A stretch of DNA of 64,000 nucleotides, from NCBI GenBank assembly GCA_900548305.1, contig URJZ01000004.1, positions 1-64,000 on the forward strand, given 5' to 3'. The notes beneath the pieces were generated by a model. It did no database searches and was not told the DNA's origin. It saw nothing but the letters and a program-made list of their open reading frames with translations. This document shows positions 15,461 to 24,058 of this stretch, piece by piece. Within the stretch, counting starts at the first letter, position 1, and every line of letters starts with the position of its first letter. This DNA is from an uncultured Oscillospiraceae bacterium (GTDB lineage Bacteria; Bacillota; Clostridia; Oscillospirales; Acutalibacteraceae). A program made the position numbers and the translations under genes.

Positions 15461-16816
15461 TTAAATGACAAGGATGCCTGCAGCCTGTAAGAATGCAGTT
15501 ACTAAAATAATAACGATGCAAACAGGAGCAATCCATTTGGTGAAGACAATATACAATCCCTTCAAACGAAACTGTGAGGTTATTTGTACTTCGTCGATAA
15601 TACTTTGGGGTTTTAAGAAGAATCCTACAAAAATACAGGTACATAAAGCAACAACTGGCATCAGAATATTATTGGTTAAGAAATCAAAAGAATCCAAAAT
15701 AGATTTTCCAAATATTTGGACACCGTCCCAGATACCGAACCCTAAAGATGAACAAACTCCCAAGGCAATGGAAAAGAGTAGTATACCAATACAAACCGGG
15801 ATGCGCTTCCAGCCGAATTTATCTTGGATAGCAGCAACAATTGCCTCCATAAGACCGATAGAAGAAGTAATTGCTGCAAGGAATACAAGAACAAAAAATA
15901 CAGCGCCTACCACTTGTCCACCTGGCATACCTGCAAATACTTGAGGCATAGTAGTAAACATTAGTGTGCTTCCTTGTCCAAACTCAGTAGAGCCGCCGGG
16001 GGAGATAGCGAAAATTGCAGGAATAATCATTAATCCAGAGAAGAATGCAATACCGGTATCAAAAATACCAATTGTAAATGTAGATTTTTCGATATTGGTA
16101 TCTTTTTTCATATAAGAGCCGTATGTAATGGTAATACCCATAGCCAATGACATGGAGTAAAATAATTGTCCCAATGCTGCCAGTACGGTTTCAAAAGAAA
16201 AATCACTGAAGTTTGGAATTAGATAGTGCTTTACACCTTCCATAGCACCGGGCAGTGTCATAATATAAATTGCTAAACCGACTGTTATCAGTACTAACAA
16301 AGGCATAAAAATTTTACATGTTAATTCAATACCGCGCTTTACACCCAGCATGACAATAATAGCTGTTAATCCAAGGAAAATAGCTAAGAATAGGATAGGC
16401 CATCCGGGTTGAGATATAAAGCCGGCAAAATAATCAGGATTAGCTGTTTGCATACCTTGACCGGATATAAACATATACGCAAAATGTACAACCCAACCGC
16501 CGATTACACTGTAATAGGGCAAAATTAAGATAGGTATAAATAGTGTAATAATACCGATGAATGCAAATCGTTTATCCAACTTTTTGTAAGCATTTAAAAA
16601 ACTGGTTCCGGTTTTTCGGCCAATTGCAATTTCAGTGATAGTAAGACAAAAGCCGAATGTAATTGCTAAAATAATATAGGTTAATAAAAATATACCGCCG
16701 CCATATTCTGCAGCTAAATATGGAAAACGCCAAATATTACCCAGACCAACGGCAGAACCCGCAGCAGCTAAAATAAAACCTATTTTACTTGAAAACTGTG
16801 TGCGTTTTTTTTCCAA
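15461..16816 (-). CDS. NSS-family sodium-dependent amino-acid transporter
   Basis: The start is set at a TTG at 16814-16816 with GAGGAGG 8 bases upstream. This gives 451 residues, exactly the length of the neighbouring paralogue, whose N-terminus aligns (MEKKRTQFS). A longer in-frame reading would add 36 residues without a ribosome binding site. The product has 11-12 membrane segments and the family signature GSAVGLGNIWRFPYLAAEYGG in TM1, which binds sodium and substrate. LeuT/MhsT-type transporters import neutral or aromatic amino acids with sodium; the substrate here is unknown. Confidence 0.92.
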   Translation of the reverse strand: MEKKRTQFSSKIGFILAAAGSAVGLGNIWRFPYLAAEYGGGIFLLTYIILAITFGFCLTITEIAIGRKTGTSFLNAYKKLDKRFAFIGIITLFIPILILPYYSVIGGWVVHFAYMFISGQGMQTANPDYFAGFISQPGWPILFLAIFLGLTAIIVMLGVKRGIELTCKIFMPLLVLITVGLAIYIMTLPGAMEGVKHYLIPNFSDFSFETVLAALGQLFYSMSLAMGITITYGSYMKKDTNIEKSTFTIGIFDTGIAFFSGLMIIPAIFAISPGGSTEFGQGSTLMFTTMPQVFAGMPGGQVVGAVFFVLVFLAAITSSIGLMEAIVAAIQDKFGWKRIPVCIGILLFSIALGVCSSLGFGIWDGVQIFGKSILDSFDFLTNNILMPVVALCTCIFVGFFLKPQSIIDEVQITSQFRLKGLYIVFTKWIAPVCIVIILVTAFLQAAGILVI

Positions 16817-16895
16817 CGAAGAATCCTCCTCAATCTCACTGTACTTACTGATATACAGTAGATAATTTATGAATAAAATGAAAATAATCTCTAAA

Positions 16896-16924
16896 ACTAT
16901 ACCGTATATGTAAACATTTGTCAA
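16896..16924 (-). promoter_or_regulatory. Promoter of first NSS transporter
   Basis: On the minus strand TTGACA and TATAGT are separated by 17 bases, 80 bases before the TTG start. This makes transcription independent of the upstream paralogue. Confidence 0.75.
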
Positions 16925-16962
16925 GGAAATTGGTGGATAATTCTACAGCATTTTGCATAAAA

Positions 16963-17000
16963 ATTCTGCTTGTATCTATTTGGGCATATACAAGCAGAAT
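16963..17000 (-). terminator. Terminator of second NSS transporter
   Basis: ATTCTGCTTGTAT pairs with ATACAAGCAGAAT; on the minus strand it is followed by a T tract. Confidence 0.75.
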
Positions 17001-17011
17001 ATAAATCGTAA

Positions 17012-18367
17012 TTAAATTTCTAATAGACCGGCTGCGGATAATATGGAAGTAACTAAAATTGCTACAATACATACAGGTGCAATCCATTTGGTAATCAGAA
17101 TAAACATTTTTTCTGAACGGAAGCGAGATGATAATTTTACTTCATCTGCCACAACGCTGGTACCGACAATAAATCCTAAGAAAATACAGGTGAACAATGC
17201 GGAAATTGGCATTAAAATACTGTTTGTGAAAAAGTCCAGAAAATCTGAGATGTTCATTCCAAATATGGTAAATCCACTCCACCAGCCAAAGCCCCAAGCA
17301 GCAGCTAAACCAATTACAATAGCTCCCAAACAGGTGCCGATACAAATGGGAATACGTTTCCATCCAAATTGATCCTGAAATACGGACACTATGGTTTCCA
17401 CAAAGGAAATGGCAGAAGTCAATGCTGCAAAAAATACCAGAATGAAAAAAATTGCTCCTACGGCTTGCCCAAACGGCATGCTCATAAATACTTGGGGCAT
17501 TGTGATAAATAAAAGGCTGGAACCGGAGTTTAACACATTCGTATCTCCGCCTGAAAATACAAATACGGAGGGCAGAATCATAAGACCGGATAAAAATGCA
17601 ATACCAGTATCGAACAGTTCAATATGGCGGACAGAAGCTTCTAGGTTTTCTTTTTTATTTAGATATGATCCATACGTAAACATAATACCCATAGCCAATG
17701 ACATGGAGTAAAATAATTGCCCCAATGCTGCAATAATTGTCCCAAATGATAGCTTTGAAAAATTAGGTGTAATGTAGTACAGAACACCGTCCAGTGCTCC
17801 GGGTAATGTCATGACATAGATGGCGATGGCGATATTTAATACAATTAAGATAGGAAGAAAAATTTTGCTGGTTCGTTCAATTCCTTTTTTTACACCGAAC
17901 ATAACAATAATGCATGAAAGAGCCACAAAAATACACAGCCAGAATACTGGCCAGAAAGGGTTGGCAGAAAAAGACTGAAAAAATCCAGTTTCTGCTGTTT
18001 TTTCTCCTTGACCCGTTAAAAACAGCATACCATAATGCATTACCCAACCGCCTGTAACGCTATAATATGGTAGCGTTAGAATAGGAACCAGCATAGTCAG
18101 CCATCCCATAAATATAAATCGTTTATCTAACGCTTGAAATGTACCAACAATGCCTCTTCCTGTTTTTCGTCCCAAGGCAACTTCTGCAATCATAAGTGAA
18201 AAGCCAAATGTGATGGCGAATAATATATAGAAGAATAAAAAGGTTCCTCCGCCATATTCCGCTGCCAAATAGGGAAATCTCCATATATTTCCCAGTCCTA
18301 CAGCAGAGCCGGCAGCGGCTAGAATAAATCCTATTTTGCCTGAAAATTGTGTACGCTTTTTTTCCAA
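17012..18367 (-). CDS. NSS-family sodium-dependent amino-acid transporter, paralogue
   Basis: The 451-residue paralogue of the preceding gene has the same TM1 signature (AAAGSAVGLGNIWRFPYLAA), the conserved 'PYYSVTGGWVMHY' after TM2-3 and 'LGQLFYSMSLAMG' in TM6. The two proteins can be aligned end to end and presumably arose by tandem duplication, then diverged, perhaps to different amino acids. Each copy has its own promoter and terminator, so they can be expressed under different conditions. Confidence 0.92.
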   Translation of the reverse strand: MEKKRTQFSGKIGFILAAAGSAVGLGNIWRFPYLAAEYGGGTFLFFYILFAITFGFSLMIAEVALGRKTGRGIVGTFQALDKRFIFMGWLTMLVPILTLPYYSVTGGWVMHYGMLFLTGQGEKTAETGFFQSFSANPFWPVFWLCIFVALSCIIVMFGVKKGIERTSKIFLPILIVLNIAIAIYVMTLPGALDGVLYYITPNFSKLSFGTIIAALGQLFYSMSLAMGIMFTYGSYLNKKENLEASVRHIELFDTGIAFLSGLMILPSVFVFSGGDTNVLNSGSSLLFITMPQVFMSMPFGQAVGAIFFILVFFAALTSAISFVETIVSVFQDQFGWKRIPICIGTCLGAIVIGLAAAWGFGWWSGFTIFGMNISDFLDFFTNSILMPISALFTCIFLGFIVGTSVVADEVKLSSRFRSEKMFILITKWIAPVCIVAILVTSILSAAGLLEI

Positions 18368-18414
18368 AACGCTCCCCTCTCATTTCTTAGTATAAAATTA
18401 GATGTTTGCAGTAA

Positions 18415-18443
18415 ATAATATATATAATGTATCAATTTGTCAA
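18415..18443 (-). promoter_or_regulatory. Promoter of second NSS transporter
   Basis: On the minus strand a consensus TTGACA and TATTAT are separated by 17 bases, 48 bases before the ATG. Confidence 0.75.
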
Positions 18444-18616
18444 TATAATTTTATCAAAATAAAGCTATTTATCAATAAGTGTATAATTTTTGAATTTGTA
18501 TTTACTGCTGGAGCTTTAGATATCTTTTAGTAGCATTCTCATTAATTTTCTGTTAAGAAAAGAAGATTCAGTGCAATATTAATGTAGCCTGTTTTTTGTT
18601 ATTTATGCGGTCTTTA

Positions 18617-18645
18617 TTGAAATATAGATGTAAGATCGATATAAT
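18617..18645 (+). promoter_or_regulatory. Promoter of GNAT gene
   Basis: TTGAAA and TATAAT are separated by 17 bases, 33 bases before the ATG. Confidence 0.75.
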
Positions 18646-18678
18646 AAAATAACCTTAAAAAAGGATGGTTTTTATATT

Positions 18679-19110
18679 ATGTTGCATACAGAACTATTTT
18701 GTGGCTTGGAAAAAAGCAATCCGGGATATGCAATTCGCCAGGCTGTTTTTGTACACGAACAAGGTTTTCACCCTGATTTAGAATTTGATGAAAAAGATAT
18801 GACAGCATTTCACGTGTTGGTATTTTCCGATTCTGTTCCGGTTGCAGTAGGCCGCTTTTTTATCATGGAGGATAATATGACTGCATACTTGGGTCGAATT
18901 GCAGTGTTAAAAGAGCACCGGGGCAAGCAAATAGGAGCATATTTGTTATGTCAATTAGAGCAAGCCGCAAAACAGAAAGGCGCACAGTTTGCCATGTTGG
19001 GCGCACAGCTGCATGCAAAGGGATTTTATGAAAAAATGGGATATCAGCCTTTTGGAGAAGAGTTTGACGATTGTGGGAAAATGCATATACATATGAAAAA
19101 GACGTTATAA
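18679..19110 (+). CDS. GNAT-family N-acetyltransferase
   Basis: The 143-residue product carries the GNAT acetyl-CoA-binding motif A: YLGRIAVLKEHRGKQIGAYLL with Q/R-x-x-G-x-A/G as RGKQIGA near residues 79-85. 'YAIRQAVFVHEQGF' at the N-terminus and 'FYEKMGYQPFGEEFDDCGKMHIHM' at the C-terminus match the ElaA/YjcF group. It would acetylate a small molecule or amine using acetyl-CoA; the acceptor is unknown. AAAAAGGATG lies before the ATG. Confidence 0.85.
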   Translation: MLHTELFCGLEKSNPGYAIRQAVFVHEQGFHPDLEFDEKDMTAFHVLVFSDSVPVAVGRFFIMEDNMTAYLGRIAVLKEHRGKQIGAYLLCQLEQAAKQKGAQFAMLGAQLHAKGFYEKMGYQPFGEEFDDCGKMHIHMKKTL

Positions 19111-19281
19111 ATTGATATGATTGGTAACATATGCAGTGCCCATTATTTTGCCGTATAGACAAAATAATAGAATTGAGTTATATATTGGAATGCTATAACT
19201 TTTATGTTATAACCCCTTGGCAACAGTAGCAAAATTAAAATTTTGGCTGTTGATAGGAATGTTTTAGCAAGAATTTAAAAA

Positions 19282-19310
19282 TTGCAAAGCATTTTTTTTT
19301 ATGCTATAAT
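19282..19310 (+). promoter_or_regulatory. Promoter of ndk
   Basis: TTGCAA and TATAAT are separated by 17 bases, 40 bases before the ATG. Confidence 0.75.
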
Positions 19311-19350
19311 AACCATATCCATGTAATAATTTTAAAGGAGATTAGGTACT

Positions 19351-19755
19351 ATGATCGAACAAACCTATATTATGCTAAAACCTGATGCAGTTCAAAGAGG
19401 TCTAATGGGCGAAATCATCGCAAGAATTGAGAGAAAAGGCTACAGATTGATTGACGCTAAAATGATGAACTTGGACGAAGCTATTTTGAAAGAGCACTAT
19501 GCTCACATTGCTGACAAGCCATTCTTCCCTGAGATTGTTGAATACATGACTTCCGGTCCTGTATTTGGCATGATTGTAGAGGGTGAAAATGCAGTTCAAG
19601 GCATGAGAATTATCATGGGCGCAACTAAATTTGAAGAAGCTACTGCAGGTACTATCCGCGGTGATTTTGCTTCCAGCACCGGCGCAAACGTAATTCACGG
19701 TTCTGACTCCGTTGAAAATGCAAAAATTGAAATCAAAAGATTTTTCAACAAATAA
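19351..19755 (+). CDS. ndk: Nucleoside-diphosphate kinase
   Basis: The 134-residue enzyme balances nucleoside triphosphates by moving the gamma-phosphate of ATP through a phosphohistidine. The active-site His116 is in NVIHGSDS, and TYIMLKPDAVQRG is the N-terminal signature. Length is typical of the short bacterial form. AAAGGAG precedes the ATG by 10 bases. Single-gene unit with promoter and terminator. Confidence 0.97.
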   Translation: MIEQTYIMLKPDAVQRGLMGEIIARIERKGYRLIDAKMMNLDEAILKEHYAHIADKPFFPEIVEYMTSGPVFGMIVEGENAVQGMRIIMGATKFEEATAGTIRGDFASSTGANVIHGSDSVENAKIEIKRFFNK

Positions 19756-19769
19756 TTAAATGCTTGTTA

Positions 19770-19803
19770 AAAAAGAGCAACCCACGAAAGGGTTGCTCTT
19801 TTT
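19770..19803 (+). terminator. Terminator of ndk
   Basis: AAAAAGAGCAACCC pairs with GGGTTGCTCTTTTT around ACGAAA. Confidence 0.9.
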
Positions 19804-19973
19804 GTTTTACAAATTATATTATTTTCCTTTTTTCAAATATAGAAGTGTATTTAAAATATAATCTCGTATTGATTATATTTGTTTTTTAAGAAAGTGAAAT
19901 TATGTTTCTATTTCTAATTGAATTATATTAACCGTACCATTGAATCATAGTTTTAAGACATTAAATTCTAACA

Positions 19974-20810
19974 CTATTCTTTCCAATACCACCATTTTAA
20001 CTTTTGGGGTTCCGGATTGGGCGTTGTTGCAAAGTATACAGCTAAACGATATACATATAATACACAGCGGTCCAACTGACCTCCATGTAAGATACAATCT
20101 TGTTGATACATTTCTTCCGGATTTGCTTGTTTTAAATCTTCCACCCAATGGTAACCCAAGCGAAGTATATGTTGTTTTATGTTTGGGCCTACACCCGGAA
20201 TAGCACATAAATCTGTTTTTGGTGTGAGTTGCTGATACATGGCTATATTCTCTTCTACGTAGTCGCAAGTCATCAACTCTGACATAATGCAAAAGTCGGT
20301 TGCTCCTGCATTTATGATTTCTTGCGCCGTATCTTTATGTATGCCTCCAATGGGATAAACGGGAATATGCGATGCGTTTTGTACCTTTTGATAAAAAGAG
20401 ATGCCGCGAGGTTTTAAATCAGCTTTACAGTCTGTTTGGAAGATATGACCTGCGATAAGATAGGTTGCCCCAAGGTTCTGCGCCAAAGCAACTTCGTTCA
20501 CAGCATGAACAGATGTACCTATAACAGTAAAAACATCAAGCTGTTTGCTTTTTTGTTCCAAAATAGGCAAAGGGAGATGAATTGCTGTTACACCAAGGTC
20601 AAGGGCAGACTGTATATGCGTGTGAAGTATCAATTGTATTTCGTATGCTTTGCATATGGCAAGACATTGTGCGGCCAATTGCGTATATTCTTTTTTATCC
20701 AAATCTTTTTCCCGCAAGATGATAAACTTTGGTCCTGCTTTGCAAATAGACTCGATACGCTTTAAAAAGTCATCTTTACATAAGGCTCTGTTTGTAACAC
20801 ATATTACCAT
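19974..20810 (-). CDS. tenI: TenI-type thiazole tautomerase fused to Cdd1-like helix-hairpin-helix domain
   Basis: The 278-residue product has two parts. Residues about 1-190 form a TIM barrel of the ThiE/TenI family. Its FGHVF-type segment reads GHIFQTDCKADLKPRGIS, which matches TenI (GHxFxTDCK...RG) rather than ThiE (GPIFPTxTK). TenI aromatises the thiazole product of ThiG. Residues about 195-270 are a second domain starting LCAIPGVGPNIKQHIL and containing GGQLDRCVLYVYRLAVYFA, the pattern of the Pathogenicity-locus (Cdd1, PF11731) family. The frame is open through the join and no start site separates the halves. It is the last gene of the TPP-controlled thi operon, 11 bases after thiH. Confidence 0.85.
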   Translation of the reverse strand: MVICVTNRALCKDDFLKRIESICKAGPKFIILREKDLDKKEYTQLAAQCLAICKAYEIQLILHTHIQSALDLGVTAIHLPLPILEQKSKQLDVFTVIGTSVHAVNEVALAQNLGATYLIAGHIFQTDCKADLKPRGISFYQKVQNASHIPVYPIGGIHKDTAQEIINAGATDFCIMSELMTCDYVEENIAMYQQLTPKTDLCAIPGVGPNIKQHILRLGYHWVEDLKQANPEEMYQQDCILHGGQLDRCVLYVYRLAVYFATTPNPEPQKLKWWYWKE

Positions 20811-20820
20811 ACTTATATCC

Positions 20821-21984
20821 TCACAAACGTATGTAGTCTGTAAACACTTCCTGCAATCCGCGGATTTTTAGCATATTGCGGATTTCATCTACACTGCGGG
20901 GGTCAGAAATTTCAAATTGTGCGTCGCCTTTTTCTTCCAGCTGGTGGCCACCCACACTGGTTTTCACACCTGCGGAAATTTTTGTTGCGCAGAGTCCCAC
21001 TACATTATCGCGGAATCCTGCACGCTCACGGGTAGAAATATTAATGCCTGCAAAAGGAAGTAATATGCGGTATGCCAACATAATTTGGAGCAACTGTGTT
21101 TCATGAACATCATTGGGGTTATTTTCGCTGTTATTAATGTAAGGTCGCAGTCTGGGAACAGAAAAGCTGATTTCTGCATGAGGATATTTCTGCTGTAAAA
21201 ACTTGGCATGTAGTCCCGTTGCAAGCGCATCATTTCTAAAATCATGCAGTCCTAACAGTGCGCCTATTCCTACGCCGCGCATTCCACCCATAAGAGCACG
21301 TTCCTGTGCATTAAATCGATAAGAAAAATCTCTCTTTGGACCTTTCAAATGCACTTCTTTATAAAAAATGGGATCATATGTTTCTTGATAAACACTGACA
21401 AAGTCGGCGCCTTTTTCATGTAGAAAGGCGTACTCATCAGAATTCAGAGGATAAATTTCCAGACCTATGGTAGTAAAATATTCTTTTGCCAATTCTACTG
21501 CCTGTCCAATGTAATCAAGATTGGATTGATGGCGTGATTCGCCTGTTAAAATTAGAATTTCTTCCAGACCTGTTTCGGCAATCGCCTTAAATTCTGATTC
21601 AATTTCCTCCATAGAAAGTTTGCCGCGATGAATTTTATTTTTGCAGTTAAATCCACAGTAAACACATTCGTTGACGCAATAATTGGCAATATACAGCGGG
21701 GTATATAAGCCTACGTTATTGCCAAATTGTGCACAAGTCAACCGTTTTGCTTTTTGTGCCATTTGTTCTAACAATGGTTGTGCTGCGGGCGAGAGTAAAG
21801 CTGCAAAATCTAAAGCAGACAGTTGTTCTTTTTGTAATGCGTTTTGAACATCTGCGGAGGTAAATGTGGAAAAATCAAATTGATGATAGTAGGAAAGCGT
21901 CCGTTCCATGATATCACTGTCGATACGTTCCATATGTTCCAGCTCTGTTTTTGAGATTCCATCTATCATAGTAGCAGTATTCAT
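20821..21984 (-). CDS. thiH: 2-iminoacetate synthase ThiH
   Basis: The 387-residue radical-SAM enzyme cleaves tyrosine to dehydroglycine (2-iminoacetate) for thiazole synthesis in anaerobes. The iron-sulfur motif C-x3-C-x2-C is CVNECVYC, followed by the ThiH-typical GFNCKNKIHR. 'LILTGESRHQ' and 'NGVYQET'-like VSVYQETYDP segments are family hallmarks. It lies between thiG and the tenI fusion in one operon. Confidence 0.95.
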   Translation of the reverse strand: MNTATMIDGISKTELEHMERIDSDIMERTLSYYHQFDFSTFTSADVQNALQKEQLSALDFAALLSPAAQPLLEQMAQKAKRLTCAQFGNNVGLYTPLYIANYCVNECVYCGFNCKNKIHRGKLSMEEIESEFKAIAETGLEEILILTGESRHQSNLDYIGQAVELAKEYFTTIGLEIYPLNSDEYAFLHEKGADFVSVYQETYDPIFYKEVHLKGPKRDFSYRFNAQERALMGGMRGVGIGALLGLHDFRNDALATGLHAKFLQQKYPHAEISFSVPRLRPYINNSENNPNDVHETQLLQIMLAYRILLPFAGINISTRERAGFRDNVVGLCATKISAGVKTSVGGHQLEEKGDAQFEISDPRSVDEIRNMLKIRGLQEVFTDYIRL

Positions 21985-22012
21985 ACATTATTTCCTGCCT
22001 TTCTGTGTTCCG

Positions 22013-22780
22013 TTAATCTTCTAAAAATCCGGTCAAAGGGGAAGAGGCTTCACCTGTAAAGTCCAGCACGCGTCCAAGTCCTGCAAGATAAGCCAGTCGT
22101 CCTGATTCAATGGCCAGTTTAAATGCTTTTGCCATTATTCCCACATCTTTTGCAGTTGCAACTGCGGTGTTTGCCATCACTGCGTCAACGCCTAGTTCCA
22201 TGGCTTCGCATGCCTGTGACGGTGCGCCGATTCCAGCATCTACAATGACGGGAAGGTTTATTTCGTTTACAATCATTTTGATAAATTCCCGTGATACCAA
22301 CCCTTTGTTGCTTCCGATAGGTGCTGCCAGAGGCATGACTGCTGCTGCACCTGCATCCACTAGTGCTCTGGCTGTGATTAAATCAGGGCACATATAAGGC
22401 ATCACGATGAACCCCTCTTTTGCCAAAATTTCAGTGGCTTTTACGGTTTCATAGTTGTCTGGCATTAAATATTTGCTGTCGTGGATGACTTCTATTTTTA
22501 TAAAATCACCACAGCCCAGTTCGCGGGAAAGTCGGGCAATGCGTACGGCTTCCTCTGCATTGCGAGCCCCTGATGTGTTGGGTAAAAGAGTAATGCCTTT
22601 TGGGAGATAATCCAAAATATTTCCTTCTCCGCCGGTATTAGCACGGCGCAAAGCAAGTGTGATGATTTCTGCCCCGCTGTTTTCAATGACTCCCGGCATT
22701 TTTTCAAGAGAATATTTTCCTGACCCTAAGATAAAGCGGGAATGAAATTCATGGCCGCCGATGATTAATGTATCTTTCAT
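22013..22780 (-). CDS. thiG: Thiazole synthase ThiG
   Basis: The 255-residue TIM-barrel enzyme joins 1-deoxyxylulose 5-phosphate, 2-iminoacetate and ThiS-thiocarboxylate sulfur to form the thiazole phosphate of thiamine. Characteristic segments are FHSRFILGSGKY, LLPNTSGARNAEEA, KIEVIHDSKYLMPD and PVIVDAGIGAPSQACEAMELGVDAVMANTAVA. The catalytic Lys forming the Schiff base with the sugar lies in IKIEVI. thiF ends 4 bases upstream. Confidence 0.96.
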   Translation of the reverse strand: MKDTLIIGGHEFHSRFILGSGKYSLEKMPGVIENSGAEIITLALRRANTGGEGNILDYLPKGITLLPNTSGARNAEEAVRIARLSRELGCGDFIKIEVIHDSKYLMPDNYETVKATEILAKEGFIVMPYMCPDLITARALVDAGAAAVMPLAAPIGSNKGLVSREFIKMIVNEINLPVIVDAGIGAPSQACEAMELGVDAVMANTAVATAKDVGIMAKAFKLAIESGRLAYLAGLGRVLDFTGEASSPLTGFLED

Positions 22781-22784
22781 TTTG

Positions 22785-23588
22785 TTAAACCTCTTCTATT
22801 CCTAAAATTAAGCGAAGAACCATATTGGCCTGATGAGCAGCGCATACAGTTACACGCGGTGCCATTAACCCGTTGCCCACTTCAGCGGCGGTGCTGCCGT
22901 CTCCGCACATATATAAATGTTTTATTTTCCTTACTGTTTGAATGGTATTGGAAGAACCGTATCCTGCCATGCCGGAACCACATACCAATTTTGTTTTGGG
23001 ACTTTGTTCCAGAAGAGTATTGACTAAAATTGCTTTGGAAATTGGGTTATCAAATGCTTCACAAACAATAGGGTATTCTGCAAAAAGTGAATGTGCATTT
23101 TCTTTCGTTACACGGATTTGCTTTGTTTTTACCTTGATAAAAGGATTGATTTGCTCAATTTGTTGTTTTAGTGCTTCTGTTTTGGGCAATCCCAAATGAG
23201 AAATATAATAACTTTGACGGTTGAGATTGCTGGGTTCCACAACATCAAAATCTACTAAAAACAGAGTGCCTACACCTGTGCGAGCAAGTAAAATTGCAAT
23301 GTTGGACCCAAGTCCGCCCAGACCTGCAATTGCCACCTTTGCCTCTTTTACCTTGTTATGGACATTCGGAGTATGCCGTGCGCACATCATGCTTTCTAAT
23401 TCGTCTTGGGAAGGCATTTTTCCTTTTTGAATCAGAGTTACCAAATCTCCCTCTTTGATATCGAGATTTTCTGATACCTGAAATCCATTTAAGATGGTAA
23501 CGTCTGATGAAATTTGCAACTCTTCTTTTAACTCTAATAGTGTAGAAGCGTTAGTAGTATATGATTTTCCGTTTACAATTAGTTTCAT
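22785..23588 (-). CDS. thiF: ThiF family-2 adenylyltransferase with N-terminal ThiS-like domain
   Basis: The start is the ATG at 23586-23588, one base after the thiS stop; an upstream GTG would overlap thiS. The 267-residue protein has an N-terminal ubiquitin-like domain of about 65 residues (KLIVNGKSYTTNASTLLELK) that lacks a terminal GG, then an E1-like domain with the ATP loop VAIAGLGGLGSNIAILLARTG. It adenylates the C-terminal Gly of ThiS so that sulfur can be added. The internal ThiS-like domain is a known feature of this ThiF family and probably does not carry sulfur. Confidence 0.92.
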   Translation of the reverse strand: MKLIVNGKSYTTNASTLLELKEELQISSDVTILNGFQVSENLDIKEGDLVTLIQKGKMPSQDELESMMCARHTPNVHNKVKEAKVAIAGLGGLGSNIAILLARTGVGTLFLVDFDVVEPSNLNRQSYYISHLGLPKTEALKQQIEQINPFIKVKTKQIRVTKENAHSLFAEYPIVCEAFDNPISKAILVNTLLEQSPKTKLVCGSGMAGYGSSNTIQTVRKIKHLYMCGDGSTAAEVGNGLMAPRVTVCAAHQANMVLRLILGIEEV

Positions 23589-23589
23589 A

Positions 23590-23784
23590 TCAGCCACCGC
23601 CTACAAAACTTACGACTTCCAGTATATCGCCATTGGTCACAGTTACTTGGTCATACGTTACTTTTGGAATAATAGCGCCGTTTATTTCTACTGCAATCCG
23701 TTGTGTTTGAAAGCCATATTCATTCAGTAAGTCCAGTAAAATAACCGGTTGTTCCAAATGATAGATTGTTCCGTTTAATTTCAT
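23590..23784 (-). CDS. thiS: Sulfur carrier protein ThiS
   Basis: The 64-residue protein begins MKLNGTIYHL and ends VVSFVGGG; the C-terminal Gly-Gly is the site of adenylation and thiocarboxylate formation. AGGAGG lies 7 bases before the ATG at 23782-23784. A longer open frame upstream runs into the TPP riboswitch and terminator and is not coding. It is the first gene of the thi operon. Confidence 0.95.
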   Translation of the reverse strand: MKLNGTIYHLEQPVILLDLLNEYGFQTQRIAVEINGAIIPKVTYDQVTVTNGDILEVVSFVGGG

Positions 23785-23823
23785 AAAAGAACCTCCTGTT
23801 CTATCGCAAGAAAAAGGGAAACA

Positions 23824-23856
23824 AAAAACCGAACCCTTGTAAAGAGTTCGGTTTTT
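23824..23856 (-). terminator. Riboswitch-controlled terminator in thi leader
   Basis: AAAAACCGAAC pairs with GTTCGGTTTTT and a T tract follows on the minus strand. It sits between the TPP aptamer and thiS, so it is the expression platform: TPP binding is expected to favour termination. Confidence 0.85.
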
Positions 23857-23904
23857 GAAGTTCCAGTATCTGTTGTAAAAATTGAACTGGAAATACATAA
23901 AAAG

Positions 23905-23992
23905 AAACTCCCTACGCCGGTATGAACCGCACAGGTTCCATGAGTAAGAGGACACCACCTCACTCTCAGCCAATTTCATTGACTCCCCAGTT
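23905..23992 (-). promoter_or_regulatory. TPP riboswitch (thi box)
   Basis: On the minus strand the conserved blocks are present in order: GGGGAG, GGCTGAGA, TGGAACCTG with GGTTCATACC, and GGCGTAGGGAG. These form the three-way junction that binds thiamine pyrophosphate. It lies 120 bases before thiS and after a consensus promoter. Confidence 0.95.
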
Positions 23993-24021
23993 CTTATATT
24001 AAATTTTTATATGATATTTTT

Positions 24022-24050
24022 ATTATAGAACTGTAAAAATAGATTGTCAA
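24022..24050 (-). promoter_or_regulatory. Consensus promoter of thi operon
   Basis: On the minus strand TTGACA and TATAAT are separated by 17 bases. The -35 box lies just beyond the stop codon of nspC. Confidence 0.88.
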
Positions 24051-24058
24051 GTAGAAGG

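Larger units (their letters stand above)
18368..18678. other. Divergent intergenic region with two promoters
   Basis: It holds the promoters at 18415-18443 (minus) and 18617-18645 (plus). No gene or structured RNA was seen. Confidence 0.6.

Noticed and set aside
15465..15944. 159-residue plus-strand frame
   Set aside because: Antisense to the NSS transporter; the product has no recognisable features and lacks a ribosome binding site.
16817..16924. 36-residue N-terminal extension of the first NSS transporter
   Set aside because: The paralogue and the ribosome binding site both point to the TTG at 16814-16816; the extension covers the promoter and leader.
20436..20765. 109-residue plus-strand frame
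   Set aside because: Antisense to the TenI domain, which is well supported by family motifs and operon context.
23785..23979. N-terminal extension of thiS
   Set aside because: The open frame runs through the riboswitch terminator and aptamer; the real thiS start has an AGGAGG site.
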